Source of the DNA: Clostridiales bacterium
GTDB taxonomy: Bacteria > Bacillota > Clostridia > Tissierellales > Dethiosulfatibacteraceae
Reading direction: 5' to 3'
NCBI GenBank assembly: GCA_003446975.1
Contig: DMAP01000408.1
Span: 1 to 14,900 of the forward strand
Length of the DNA stretch: 14,900 nt
In this document: positions 6,929-14,482 of the stretch, in pieces
How the letters are laid out: each line of letters starts with the position of its first letter
Numbering within the stretch: the stretch's first letter is position 1
The notes under the pieces: generated by a model
Databases searched by the model: none
The model's input: only the letters and a program-made list of their open reading frames with translations
What the model was told of the DNA's origin: nothing
Program-made: the position numbers and the translations under genes

Positions 6929-8131
6929 TTATTCTCCTTTTGTATCAGTTGTAAAGGCCAGTTTGTTAAGCAATGCCGCTTTGTCAGTCTTTTCCCATGT
7001 CAGATCAAGATCAGTCCTTCCGAGATGACCATATGACGCTAACTTTTTGTATATTGGTCTTCTGAGATCCAGATTCTTGATAATGGCCGCAGGTCTTAAA
7101 TCAAAATTGTTAGCAATCAAAGCTTCAATCAATGACTCTTCAATTTTGTTGGTACCAAAGGTATCGACCATAATTGACACTGGATGGGCAACTCCTATGG
7201 CATAGGCTAGCTGAACCTCACATTTGTCTGCAAGACCTGCTGCAACCACATTTTTCGCCACATATCTTGCAGCATAAGCAGCCGATCTGTCAACCTTGGT
7301 AGGATCCTTTCCCGAAAATGCGCCACCGCCGTGTCTTGAATAACCACCATACGTGTCTACTATGATTTTTCGTCCTGTTAAACCTGCATCCCCTTGTGGT
7401 CCGCCGATAACGAATCGCCCAGTTGGATTGATAAAATATTTGGTATTCTGGTCCAACAATGATTCAGGTACAACTGATTTAACAACGTGCTCCAATAGGT
7501 CCTTTTCAATTGTGGATATTGGAATATTGGCATCGTGTTGTGTTGAGATAACGATTGTATCCACTCTGACAGGCGTGTTGTCATGATATTCAACAGTGAC
7601 CTGTGTTTTTCCATCAGGCCTTAGATATTTTAGGATTTTGCTTTTTCGGACGAAAGCAAGTCTTCTAGACAGCTTATGTGCCAATGAAATGGGAAGAGGC
7701 ATAAGCTCAGGCGTTTCATTACATGCAAAACCAAACATAATACCCTGATCACCAGCTCCAATGATGTCAAACTCATCGTTGCCGTTATCCTTGTATTCTT
7801 TTGCCTGATTCACACCTTGCGCTATATCACTGGATTGCTCATCTATCGCTGTAAGAACAGCACAGGTATCGCCATCAAATCCATACTTTGCTCGCGTATA
7901 ACCTATTTCCTTAATGGTTTCTCTCACAACCTTTGGTATATCAACATAGCAATTGGTTGATATTTCACCTGAAACCAAAACTAATCCGGTGGTAACCGAA
8001 GTCTCACAGGCAACTCTTCCATTTGGATCTTTTTCTAGAACCGCATCGAGTATGCCGTCTGATATCTGGTCGCAGATTTTATCAGGATGACCTTCTGTAA
8101 CCGATTCTGAAGTAAACAGCCATTTTTTCAA
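6929..8131 (-). CDS. metK: S-adenosylmethionine synthetase
   Basis: Condenses ATP and methionine to S-adenosylmethionine, the cell's methyl donor. At 400 residues it is full length. Signature elements: TSESVTEGHPDKICDQISD (7-25) with the ATP-binding His15, the GAGDQGIMFG hexapeptide region (125-134), and the GGGAFSGKDPTKVDRS loop (268-283). The start is a TTG at 8131-8129, with AGGAGG (8139-8144) seven bases upstream; no in-frame ATG competes. Upstream lies a complete SAM-I riboswitch with a terminator, so the enzyme is switched off by its own product. The tandem Bfd gene follows directly in the same transcript. Confidence 0.98.
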   Translation of the reverse strand: MKKWLFTSESVTEGHPDKICDQISDGILDAVLEKDPNGRVACETSVTTGLVLVSGEISTNCYVDIPKVVRETIKEIGYTRAKYGFDGDTCAVLTAIDEQSSDIAQGVNQAKEYKDNGNDEFDIIGAGDQGIMFGFACNETPELMPLPISLAHKLSRRLAFVRKSKILKYLRPDGKTQVTVEYHDNTPVRVDTIVISTQHDANIPISTIEKDLLEHVVKSVVPESLLDQNTKYFINPTGRFVIGGPQGDAGLTGRKIIVDTYGGYSRHGGGAFSGKDPTKVDRSAAYAARYVAKNVVAAGLADKCEVQLAYAIGVAHPVSIMVDTFGTNKIEESLIEALIANNFDLRPAAIIKNLDLRRPIYKKLASYGHLGRTDLDLTWEKTDKAALLNKLAFTTDTKGE

Positions 8132-8172
8132 TATTATTCCTCCTATTAAATAGATTTCCGGTGTTATTCCAA

Positions 8173-8196
8173 TAAAAAACTCTCCCTGAGAAGAGT
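8173..8196 (-). terminator. Intrinsic attenuator terminator of the metK leader
   Basis: Minus-strand hairpin ACTCTTC / GGAGAGT (one T-G wobble) around a four-base TCAG loop, followed by a T run (complement of A 8174-8179). It sits 19 bases after the aptamer and about 40 bases before the metK start, the expected position for the expression platform of an S-box leader. The TCTTC of its 5' arm could instead pair with GAAGA at the 3' edge of the aptamer to form an antiterminator; that alternative pairing is inferred. Confidence 0.88.
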
Positions 8197-8212
8197 ATAG
8201 TCCAAATATTGG

Positions 8213-8315
8213 TCCTCATCTTCCGGATATACCGCGGGAATTGGCACCTCACACCATTTACTGGTATAGGCTGCCGGGTTTCGCAGGGCCCGTCCCTCCA
8301 CCTCTCTTGATAAGG
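8213..8315 (-). promoter_or_regulatory. SAM-I (S-box) riboswitch aptamer controlling metK
   Basis: On the minus strand the conserved S-box blocks appear in order: CTTATCAAGAGAGGTGGAGG (from 8314), GGGACGGGCCC, AACCCGGCAGCC (8269-8279 region), GGTGCCAATTCC (8237-8248), and closing GATGAG (8215-8220). P1 forms from CTTATC and GATGAG with one wobble; P3 forms from ATACCA and TGGTGT around GTAA-type loop sequence. Family knowledge: SAM binding stabilises P1 and frees the downstream terminator, lowering transcription of metK and the following Bfd gene. One difference from the usual core is G in place of U in the block normally read GGGACUGGCCC. Confidence 0.95.
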
Positions 8316-8331
8316 CATTTTTATCATGCAA

Positions 8332-8359
8332 ATTATATCATAATGATAATATTTGTCAA
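8332..8359 (-). promoter_or_regulatory. Strong sigma-A promoter for the metK leader
   Basis: Minus strand: consensus -35 TTGACA (8354-8359), 16-base spacer, extended -10 TGATATAAT with TATAAT at 8332-8337. Transcription should begin near 8325, about ten bases before the SAM-I aptamer. This is the best promoter match in the window. Confidence 0.85.
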
Positions 8360-8391
8360 TAACTTCATTTCATTTTTTACAGAAGAGAGAT

Positions 8392-8871
8392 TCACTTCAT
8401 ATTAACGAAAGCCACACCCAACAAGCTTAAGGACATAACAATGATACCGGCCGTTATAACACCCAGGCTGATTGCCAACAATGATTTCCTATAGTCCAAC
8501 TTCAAGAATGAGGCGACACCACATCCTGTCCATACACCTGTGGTTGGTATCGGGATGGCGACCAATAAGAATAGTCCAAAAAGTTCATACTTCAGGACTT
8601 TTTCGGAACCCTTATCCACTTTCTTTAAAATATAGCCAGCAGATCGCCTAAATAAACGGGTCCGGGCAATATAACGGATGATGGGCTTGAACACTTTCAG
8701 CAATATTGGAACGGGCAGGATATTTCCAATAACGGATATAATGAATACTTCAATAGGCGGAAGACCAAGACTTATCCCTAGCGGGATTGACCCTCTCAAC
8801 TCAGAAATAGGTATCATTGCCAGTAAAAACACGGACAACTCGCTTGTGAAATGTTCTAAGATATAACTCAT
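8392..8871 (-). CDS. Small integral membrane protein, Sm_multidrug_ex (COG2426) family
   Basis: A 159-residue membrane protein with about four hydrophobic segments (roughly 10-35, 40-65, 95-120 and 130-155). The recognisable family marks are the early SELRGSIPLGI (23-33) and IPIPTTGVWTGCGVASFL (106-123), seen in proteins labelled putative small multidrug export protein; transport of drugs has not, to my knowledge, been firmly shown for the family, so the function should be treated as unknown. The ATG is preceded by AAGGGG (8878-8883) at six bases. It is transcribed toward metK with no visible terminator before the metK promoter, so some read-through could occur, though the S-box attenuator would intercept it. 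The upstream gene is divergent. Confidence 0.82.
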   Translation of the reverse strand: MSYILEHFTSELSVFLLAMIPISELRGSIPLGISLGLPPIEVFIISVIGNILPVPILLKVFKPIIRYIARTRLFRRSAGYILKKVDKGSEKVLKYELFGLFLLVAIPIPTTGVWTGCGVASFLKLDYRKSLLAISLGVITAGIIVMSLSLLGVAFVNMK

Positions 8872-8905
8872 TTAACACCCCTTGTAACTTTTCTCATGTC
8901 CCAAT

Positions 8906-8921
8906 ATTATACATTATTATA
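8906..8921 (-). promoter_or_regulatory. Possible -10 boxes for the COG2426-family gene
   Basis: Two TATAAT hexamers on the minus strand (8906-8911 and 8916-8921) lie 25-45 bases upstream of the ribosome site in the divergent intergenic region. No good -35 is seen at the right distance; TTCAAT lies 18 bases before the second box. Confidence 0.35.
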
Positions 8922-9015
8922 CTCTTGAATAAAACCCTTATTGAAAATCTAATGACCCAAACATTGTTGAAGTTTTTAGAAATATTGATATTGTAATATA
9001 AAAACATTTATATTC

Positions 9016-9024
9016 TGTTATAAT
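9016..9024 (+). promoter_or_regulatory. Extended -10 promoter for the TtcA-like gene
   Basis: TGTTATAAT (extended -10, TATAAT at 9019-9024) lies 38 bases before the ATG. A TTGTAA at 8991-8996 is too far (22 bases) to be a normal -35, but extended -10 promoters tolerate this. Confidence 0.55.
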
Positions 9025-9061
9025 GACAAGAGTAACAGAGATTTAAATTGAGAGGAAAGCA

Positions 9062-9772
9062 ATGAAACAGATTTTAGGTGGTATGAGAAAAGCAATCGAA
9101 GAATATAATATGATTAATGATGGAGATAGCATTGCTGTTGGGGTATCTGGTGGTAAGGATAGCATGCTGCTTCTATATGCACTTAAACTATACCAGAAGT
9201 TTAGTCCGGTAAAATATGAGCTTGCAGGTGTGACTGTGTCCTTAGGATTCAAGAACTTTGACCTGAAACCAGTGATCTCATTTTGTGAGAAAATTGAAGT
9301 GCCCTACTACATAGTGGACACGGATATTGAGGAAATAGTGTTCAATGTAAGGAAAGAAAAGAATCCCTGTTCCTTATGCTCGAAGATGAGAAACGGTGCG
9401 CTCCACAATAAAATAAAAGAAATAGGCTTTAATAAGGTGGCTTTAGGACATCACGCAGATGATGTTATAGAAACCATGTTCCTGAGTATGTTGTATTCGG
9501 GAAGAATCGCAACATTCAAGCCAGTCACCTATCTCTCAAACAAGGATATTCACAACATACGACCTTTGATATTTCTCAGAGAGGCTCAAGTACTAGGCGC
9601 AATAAATGACAACGACATACCAGTTATTGAAAGTCCTTGTCCAATGGATAAAACCAGCAAAAGGCAAGAGGTAAAAAAGATCCTGAAAAAAATTTATGAA
9701 GATGTGCCTGAAGGTCGGGAGAGACTACTACAAGCCATCAGGAACACAGACCAATATGATTTGTGGTCTTGA
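9062..9772 (+). CDS. PP-loop tRNA-thiolation ATPase, TtcA family
   Basis: A 236-residue cytoplasmic enzyme of the adenine-nucleotide alpha-hydrolase superfamily. Visible: PP-loop VSGGKDS (28-34), the CSLC pair (103, 106) after KEKNP, GHHADDVIET (129-138), and a third cysteine in ESPCP (193). In E. coli TtcA three cysteines in equivalent places hold an Fe-S cluster and the enzyme adds sulfur to cytidine 32 of tRNA. The Gram-positive relatives are shorter than E. coli TtcA (311 aa) and lack its C-terminal extension, so the exact target nucleoside is inferred. AGAGG (9051-9055) precedes the ATG by six bases. No terminator is obvious in the 85-base gap before the next gene. Confidence 0.87.
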   Translation: MKQILGGMRKAIEEYNMINDGDSIAVGVSGGKDSMLLLYALKLYQKFSPVKYELAGVTVSLGFKNFDLKPVISFCEKIEVPYYIVDTDIEEIVFNVRKEKNPCSLCSKMRNGALHNKIKEIGFNKVALGHHADDVIETMFLSMLYSGRIATFKPVTYLSNKDIHNIRPLIFLREAQVLGAINDNDIPVIESPCPMDKTSKRQEVKKILKKIYEDVPEGRERLLQAIRNTDQYDLWS

Positions 9773-9809
9773 GAAAGGAACACAAGATTATCAATTGCGT
9801 CTAACTGAT

Positions 9810-9840
9810 TTGAACAAAAAATAAGTATCTATACTATAAT
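9810..9840 (+). promoter_or_regulatory. Possible promoter for the phosphodiester glycosidase gene
   Basis: TTGAAC (9810-9815) and TATAAT (9835-9840) are separated by 19 bases, longer than ideal. The box sits 17 bases before the ATG, so the leader would be short and start near the unusual G-rich ribosome site AGGCGGGGG (9845-9853). Confidence 0.45.
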
Positions 9841-9857
9841 AATTAGGCGGGGGCAAA

Positions 9858-12458
9858 ATGAAAAGAAAACTTATTCTACTAACTTTAATTATTGCGGTCA
9901 TTTTTAGCATGTCGGTCAATGCCGAGATGAAGACAATCATGACATATAGAACAGAGACATCCTTATCCTATGGAATGAAACATATCAACTTTGTTAGAGA
10001 AACAACTGAGGGACCTCTTAACATAAATGTAGTGGAAATAGATTTGAGCAATGCTTATACCGATTTGAAACCAATCTATTCCAATGAGATTTCAATCAAG
10101 AAGCCTTTGTCTGTCATAGCAAGAGAATGGCATTCGACAGCAGCGATCAACGGTGAGTTTTATTCGATTAACAACCCTTCATTTCCTTTCGGAGCTATCA
10201 TTGATCAAAATGGTATCATCTCAGCACCTAACAGCTTTCAATTTGGATTCCCCACTGTTTTGAAGAAATCCGAGGGATTCGATATCTCGGTTTTAGATCC
10301 CAAAATGAAACTGCTGGTCAATGGTATCGATATCCCAATTCACACAATCAATAAGGTTGGCGCATTAGACGGTGAAATCATCTTGCTCAACAGCTTTTGG
10401 GGGAAACAATCTCTTGGGAGCAATGTCAATAGGCAATTGGTGGAGGTATTGGTGAGGGATGACAGAGTCAATAGTATCCATATTGGAGAAAACCCTATTG
10501 ACATACCGCATAACGGTTTTGTGATTGTATTCAACAACAAAAATACAGCACTTATAGACATGTTCGAAGTTGGTGCTACTGCTGAGATAGTTGTTGACTT
10601 GGGATTTGACATTAACCATGTTGCTTGGGCAGCTGGCGGTGTTAACCATCTTGTTAAGGACGGACAAGCATTCAACTACAATGAGAGTGTATTGGGGAGA
10701 CATCCCAGAACAGCGCTTGGAATCAGCAAAGAACAAGATACTGCTTATTTGGTGACAGTTGATGGCAGAAGCAGACATTCCATTGGTATGCTTCAGTCGG
10801 AGTTGGCATCATTCCTCATTGAACTAGGGTGTTGGAATGCATTGAATCTAGATGGTGGCGGATCAACTCAAATGGTGCTTGATCCTTATGGCAATGGCGA
10901 TTACTCGGTGGTCAACAGTCCTTCTGATGGAAGAGAGAGAGCGATGGTATCAGGATTTGGTGCTTTTAATAGTTATCCTGCTAATTTTGAGGTGAAGTAT
11001 CTGGAAATCATTCCCAAGAAGGCAACTTTGTTTAAAAACCAGATTTTTGATTTTGATTTGAGAGCCTATAACAAATACTCAGTGCCGATTAATGTTGAAA
11101 CAAACAAAGCTATGGTATCTGTGACTGGTCTTGCGAACCGGAAGAGTACTGAAGGTATTAGATTCACAGAATCGGGTATCGCAACCTTGAAAGTTTCTTA
11201 TAATGGTGTCACCAGTGAAATCCAAGTTGAAGTCTTAAATGATGTTGAAGAAATCAGCTCCAATTTGAAAGAGATCGATTTGCAGACAACTGAAAAATAC
11301 ATATTGCCAAACTTCCTAGGAATCGAGAGCAATGGGAAAACTGCAATCATTCAAGCCTATGAAATAGATTGGGTAGTCTCCAATAACATCGGAAGTGTTT
11401 CCAATGGCGTTTTCCTTGCTGGGGAAAACATTGGGTCGGGCATTTTGACAGGCAGGTTTGACCGGGGAGTTATAAATATTCCCGTATATGTAGGATATGA
11501 TGAAGTGCTAATCCATGATTTTGAAAACCTGAATGGCCTGTTTATAAACCAATATCCGAGTGATTCCAATGGCAGGATGGTTACTTTTGAAAGAAGTATC
11601 GAAGGAAGAAAAAGTATAAAACTCTTCTATGACTTCACAACAATGAAACTGAATGACCAAGCCATAACTTTTGTCGAGTTCGGTGAATCAGGGAAACCAC
11701 TGGAGGGAGAACCGAAAAGCCTTTCTATGTGGGTATTTGGGGATAGAAGCAATCACTGGCTGAGAGCAAGAATTGTTGATTCCAAAGGCATTATGCATCG
11801 AATAGACTTTGCTGAGGAGATTGATTGGTACGGCTGGAAACAAGTTACCGCCTATATTCCAGATAATATTTCGTATCCTGTTGTTTTAAAGAATGTATAC
11901 ATTGCCAATATTTATAATGACAGGAACAATAAAGGCTCAATCTACATCGATAAGTTGACAGCTAATCATCCTTTGAAGAAAATCGACGATTCATTGGTGC
12001 CGGAAAATACACGTATCCTTGATAGATTGAAAGGAAAACCAGCAGTATATAAAAACAAAATCACAATCGATGCAGACGGCATGTATCTCGAATCAGAGCC
12101 GATAGACAATAAAAAGCTCGAAGATATCCGTATTTTAGATATTGACGTATCAAAAGGCGGCATTAAGAAAACAGATAACACCCAGTGGGACAGTTTGATA
12201 GGATTGAAGGAACTGAGAGATGCTACTATTATTATTCGTTTCAATAGTCTTTTTGAGAGTTTGGAATCTATAGAGACAGGTGTCCTAAGAAACCTTTTCC
12301 ATTTCTTGCTGGAAGAGAATAAAAATAATGTTTATATTCTGTTTTCAGATTCAAAAGCTTCTGGGATTACATTTGATAGAGGAGTAAGATATATACACTA
12401 TATGAATTATTTTGAACTATATTTCAATGGAGATAAACAATCCTATTATTATGAATAA
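9858..12458 (+). CDS. Secreted phosphodiester glycosidase (NAGPA domain) multidomain protein
   Basis: An 866-residue exported protein. Signal peptide 1-22 (MKRKL, hydrophobic core, NA/E cleavage). The phosphodiester glycosidase/NAGPA domain spans about 40-372: AAINGEFY (95-102), RTALGIS (284-290), VDGR (301-304), LNLDGGGSTQMV (329-340) and SPSDGRERAM (354-363) are its conserved marks. This fold, known from the mammalian enzyme that uncovers mannose-6-phosphate and from bacterial wall and exopolysaccharide proteins, cleaves sugar phosphodiesters. Next come beta-rich, Ig-like repeats (about 375-545), a jelly-roll/carbohydrate-binding-like module (about 550-705, with SMWVFGD and GWKQVTAYIP), and a C-terminal part (about 715-866) resembling a calcineurin-like phosphoesterase lacking its metal ligands. 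No SLH repeats, LPXTG or membrane anchor are seen, so it may be released or held by sugar binding. The folate ligase gene follows 17 bases later. Substrate unknown. Confidence 0.88.
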   Translation: MKRKLILLTLIIAVIFSMSVNAEMKTIMTYRTETSLSYGMKHINFVRETTEGPLNINVVEIDLSNAYTDLKPIYSNEISIKKPLSVIAREWHSTAAINGEFYSINNPSFPFGAIIDQNGIISAPNSFQFGFPTVLKKSEGFDISVLDPKMKLLVNGIDIPIHTINKVGALDGEIILLNSFWGKQSLGSNVNRQLVEVLVRDDRVNSIHIGENPIDIPHNGFVIVFNNKNTALIDMFEVGATAEIVVDLGFDINHVAWAAGGVNHLVKDGQAFNYNESVLGRHPRTALGISKEQDTAYLVTVDGRSRHSIGMLQSELASFLIELGCWNALNLDGGGSTQMVLDPYGNGDYSVVNSPSDGRERAMVSGFGAFNSYPANFEVKYLEIIPKKATLFKNQIFDFDLRAYNKYSVPINVETNKAMVSVTGLANRKSTEGIRFTESGIATLKVSYNGVTSEIQVEVLNDVEEISSNLKEIDLQTTEKYILPNFLGIESNGKTAIIQAYEIDWVVSNNIGSVSNGVFLAGENIGSGILTGRFDRGVINIPVYVGYDEVLIHDFENLNGLFINQYPSDSNGRMVTFERSIEGRKSIKLFYDFTTMKLNDQAITFVEFGESGKPLEGEPKSLSMWVFGDRSNHWLRARIVDSKGIMHRIDFAEEIDWYGWKQVTAYIPDNISYPVVLKNVYIANIYNDRNNKGSIYIDKLTANHPLKKIDDSLVPENTRILDRLKGKPAVYKNKITIDADGMYLESEPIDNKKLEDIRILDIDVSKGGIKKTDNTQWDSLIGLKELRDATIIIRFNSLFESLESIETGVLRNLFHFLLEENKNNVYILFSDSKASGITFDRGVRYIHYMNYFELYFNGDKQSYYYE

Positions 12459-12475
12459 CTGGAGGAATTTACAGA

Positions 12476-13045
12476 TTGAAGACAAAAGATGTTATTAGAA
12501 ATGAAATGATTAAAACAAGAAACACCATATCCAAGGATGATATTTTTATTAACAGCTATAAGATATTGGATCATCTATTGACCATTGATGAATTTAAAAA
12601 TAGCAATTGTGTCAGCACATATCTTAGCTTCGGAAACGAGGTGGACACATTTATGATTGTTGAGTGGCTTGTTAAAAACAATAAGAAGGTAGTGGTTCCT
12701 TACACGGAAAAGCGTGAAATCAAGTTGACACCGGTTTATATAAAAGACATAAGGGAAGAGTTGACGGTGAGCGCATTTGGTTATCCGGAACCAATTATTG
12801 AACGCGTCAAGAAAGCTCGGTTTGAAGAAATTGATTTTGTGATTGTGCCTGGAGTGGGTTTTGATATAATGAAGAATCGCATTGGATACGGCAAAGGCTA
12901 TTATGATAAGTACCTATCAGGTTTTGATCCTCAGATAAAGTTTGCTGGGTTGGCACATGATTTTCAAATATTGGATTCGATTCCTACAGAACCTCATGAT
13001 ATTGGAATGGATCTGGTTATCACCGAAAAAAGAATAATAAGATAA
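12476..13045 (+). CDS. 5-formyltetrahydrofolate cyclo-ligase
   Basis: Uses ATP to turn 5-formyl-THF into 5,10-methenyl-THF, returning stored folate to one-carbon metabolism. At 189 residues it has the usual size (also called MTHFS, YgfA or FthC). Marks: the substrate-proximal SFGNEVDT (51-58), FGYPEP (101-106), VPGVGFD (124-130) and the ATP/phosphate-binding RIGYGKGYYDKYL (135-147). The start is a TTG (12476-12478) with GGAGG (12461-12465) ten bases ahead; the next in-frame ATG lies ten codons on with no ribosome site. The gap from the glycosidase stop is 17 bases, so the two probably share a transcript although their roles do not look related. Confidence 0.95.
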   Translation: MKTKDVIRNEMIKTRNTISKDDIFINSYKILDHLLTIDEFKNSNCVSTYLSFGNEVDTFMIVEWLVKNNKKVVVPYTEKREIKLTPVYIKDIREELTVSAFGYPEPIIERVKKARFEEIDFVIVPGVGFDIMKNRIGYGKGYYDKYLSGFDPQIKFAGLAHDFQILDSIPTEPHDIGMDLVITEKRIIR

Positions 13046-13053
13046 CTTAGGGA

Positions 13054-13082
13054 TACAAACCAGGTTGTTAATCGATTATAAT
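13054..13082 (+). promoter_or_regulatory. Possible promoter for tilS-hpt
   Basis: A perfect TATAAT (13077-13082) with a weak -35 TACAAA (13054-13059) at 17-base spacing lies in the 69-base gap between the folate ligase and tilS. Support is limited to the -10. Confidence 0.35.
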
Positions 13083-13114
13083 AGTGATAGAATCATTCTT
13101 TAGGAAGTGCGAGC

Positions 13115-14482
13115 ATGATTGAGAAAGTGCGAAAAAACTTAAATGAAGGCATTGGGATTACACAAGGACAGTACATTGTTCTGGGTTTGTCAGGCGGTCC
13201 GGATTCGGTGTCTCTTTTTCATGCACTCAGACTCTTGCAGCAAGAGTTGGGTTTCTACCTCATAAGCGCTCATGTCAACCATATGTATAGAGGTGAAGAT
13301 GCAGATCACGACGAGTCCTTCGTGATTTCATTATGCGAGCAGCATCAAATTGAGTGCCATGTATTGCAGAAGAATGCGGAAGAATATGCAAAAGAAACAA
13401 AAATGACTGTGGAAGAAGCAGGGAGAGCCATAAGATATGGGTTTTTCAGGAAAATATTGACAGAAAAAGGTGGGGGCTTTATAGCAACAGCCCATAATCT
13501 CAATGATCAGGTTGAAACCATTCTGCATAGAATCATAAGAGGCACTGGAATAGATGGATTGGTGGGCATGTCTGTGAAGTGTGACGATATAATTAGACCC
13601 GTGCTGAACATAAAACGTGTGGAGATTGAAAAGTTTCTCAATGATAACAATTATCCGTATTGTGAAGACAAAACAAACAAGCAAATGATTTACGGCAGAA
13701 ATAGATTAAGAATGGATCTGATTCCCTATATTGAAAGAGGATACAATTCCAAATTTTCTGATAGTTTAATCAGATTATCCAATTCAGCCTCCAAGGATTA
13801 TGAACTACTTAATGAGATAACAAAGGAAACCTATGATCAATTAAGTCATGCTGTCAAGGGACGCATTCATATTGACTTGGCTGGTTTTAATAATAAAAGT
13901 CTTGGCTTGAGGCATCGCTTGATTAGGATGGCTATAGGTGAACTTCAAGGTAATACTAACAATATTCAATATGCACATATTGAAAAGTGCGTAGCGATTT
14001 GCAAACAGAGGGAAACTGGGAAACGTATTGACTTACCAAATAATGTGGCTATTGAAATTGCCTACGACGAGATTATTATCAAAAGTAAAGCTGAAGTTAA
14101 GGATTTTGAATATAATATTACTGTAGGAGAATCTGTTTTTATTGCTGAAATCAATATTGAATTATTGTGCTTTGAAACAAAAAAAACAGATATTGAAAAG
14201 AAAATCAACAAAATTGCTATTGATTATGATAAAATAGTTGGAAATCTCAAAGTCAGGAATAGAAGGAAAGGTGATGTTTTCACTCCTTTGGGTATGAAAG
14301 GGACAAAGAAGATTAAAGACTTTTTTATCGATGAAAAAATTCCAAGAGAACATAGAGAAGTGACACCCGTCATTACTGACGAGAAGGAAATTATTTGGGT
14401 TGCGCCATTCAGGATGAGTGATAAATATAAGATAGATGAAACGACAAAGAGGATAATTGTTATGGAGATTAAGGAGGATTGA
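13115..14482 (+). CDS. tilS: tRNA(Ile)-lysidine synthase
   Basis: Essential enzyme that attaches lysine to C34 of the CAU-anticodon isoleucine tRNA, changing its reading from AUG to AUA. The 455-residue length is typical of Gram-positive TilS. Visible: PP-loop LSGGPDS (25-31), HVNHMYRGEDADHDE (53-67), the TAHNLNDQVET motif (125-135) with RGTG (142-145), RNRLRMDLIPYI (195-206), and the C-terminal tRNA-binding domain with RNRRKGD and KIKDFFIDEKIPREHR. ATG has AGGA (13102-13105) nine bases upstream, a modest ribosome site. The hpt ATG follows the TGA immediately, matching the tilS-hpt pair conserved across Firmicutes. Confidence 0.96.
   Translation: MIEKVRKNLNEGIGITQGQYIVLGLSGGPDSVSLFHALRLLQQELGFYLISAHVNHMYRGEDADHDESFVISLCEQHQIECHVLQKNAEEYAKETKMTVEEAGRAIRYGFFRKILTEKGGGFIATAHNLNDQVETILHRIIRGTGIDGLVGMSVKCDDIIRPVLNIKRVEIEKFLNDNNYPYCEDKTNKQMIYGRNRLRMDLIPYIERGYNSKFSDSLIRLSNSASKDYELLNEITKETYDQLSHAVKGRIHIDLAGFNNKSLGLRHRLIRMAIGELQGNTNNIQYAHIEKCVAICKQRETGKRIDLPNNVAIEIAYDEIIIKSKAEVKDFEYNITVGESVFIAEINIELLCFETKKTDIEKKINKIAIDYDKIVGNLKVRNRRKGDVFTPLGMKGTKKIKDFFIDEKIPREHREVTPVITDEKEIIWVAPFRMSDKYKIDETTKRIIVMEIKED

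Noticed and set aside
13089..13099. Short palindrome AGAAT-C-ATTCT before tilS as an operator or terminator.
   Set aside because: Five-base arms with a one-base centre arise by chance in AT-rich DNA, and there is no T run.
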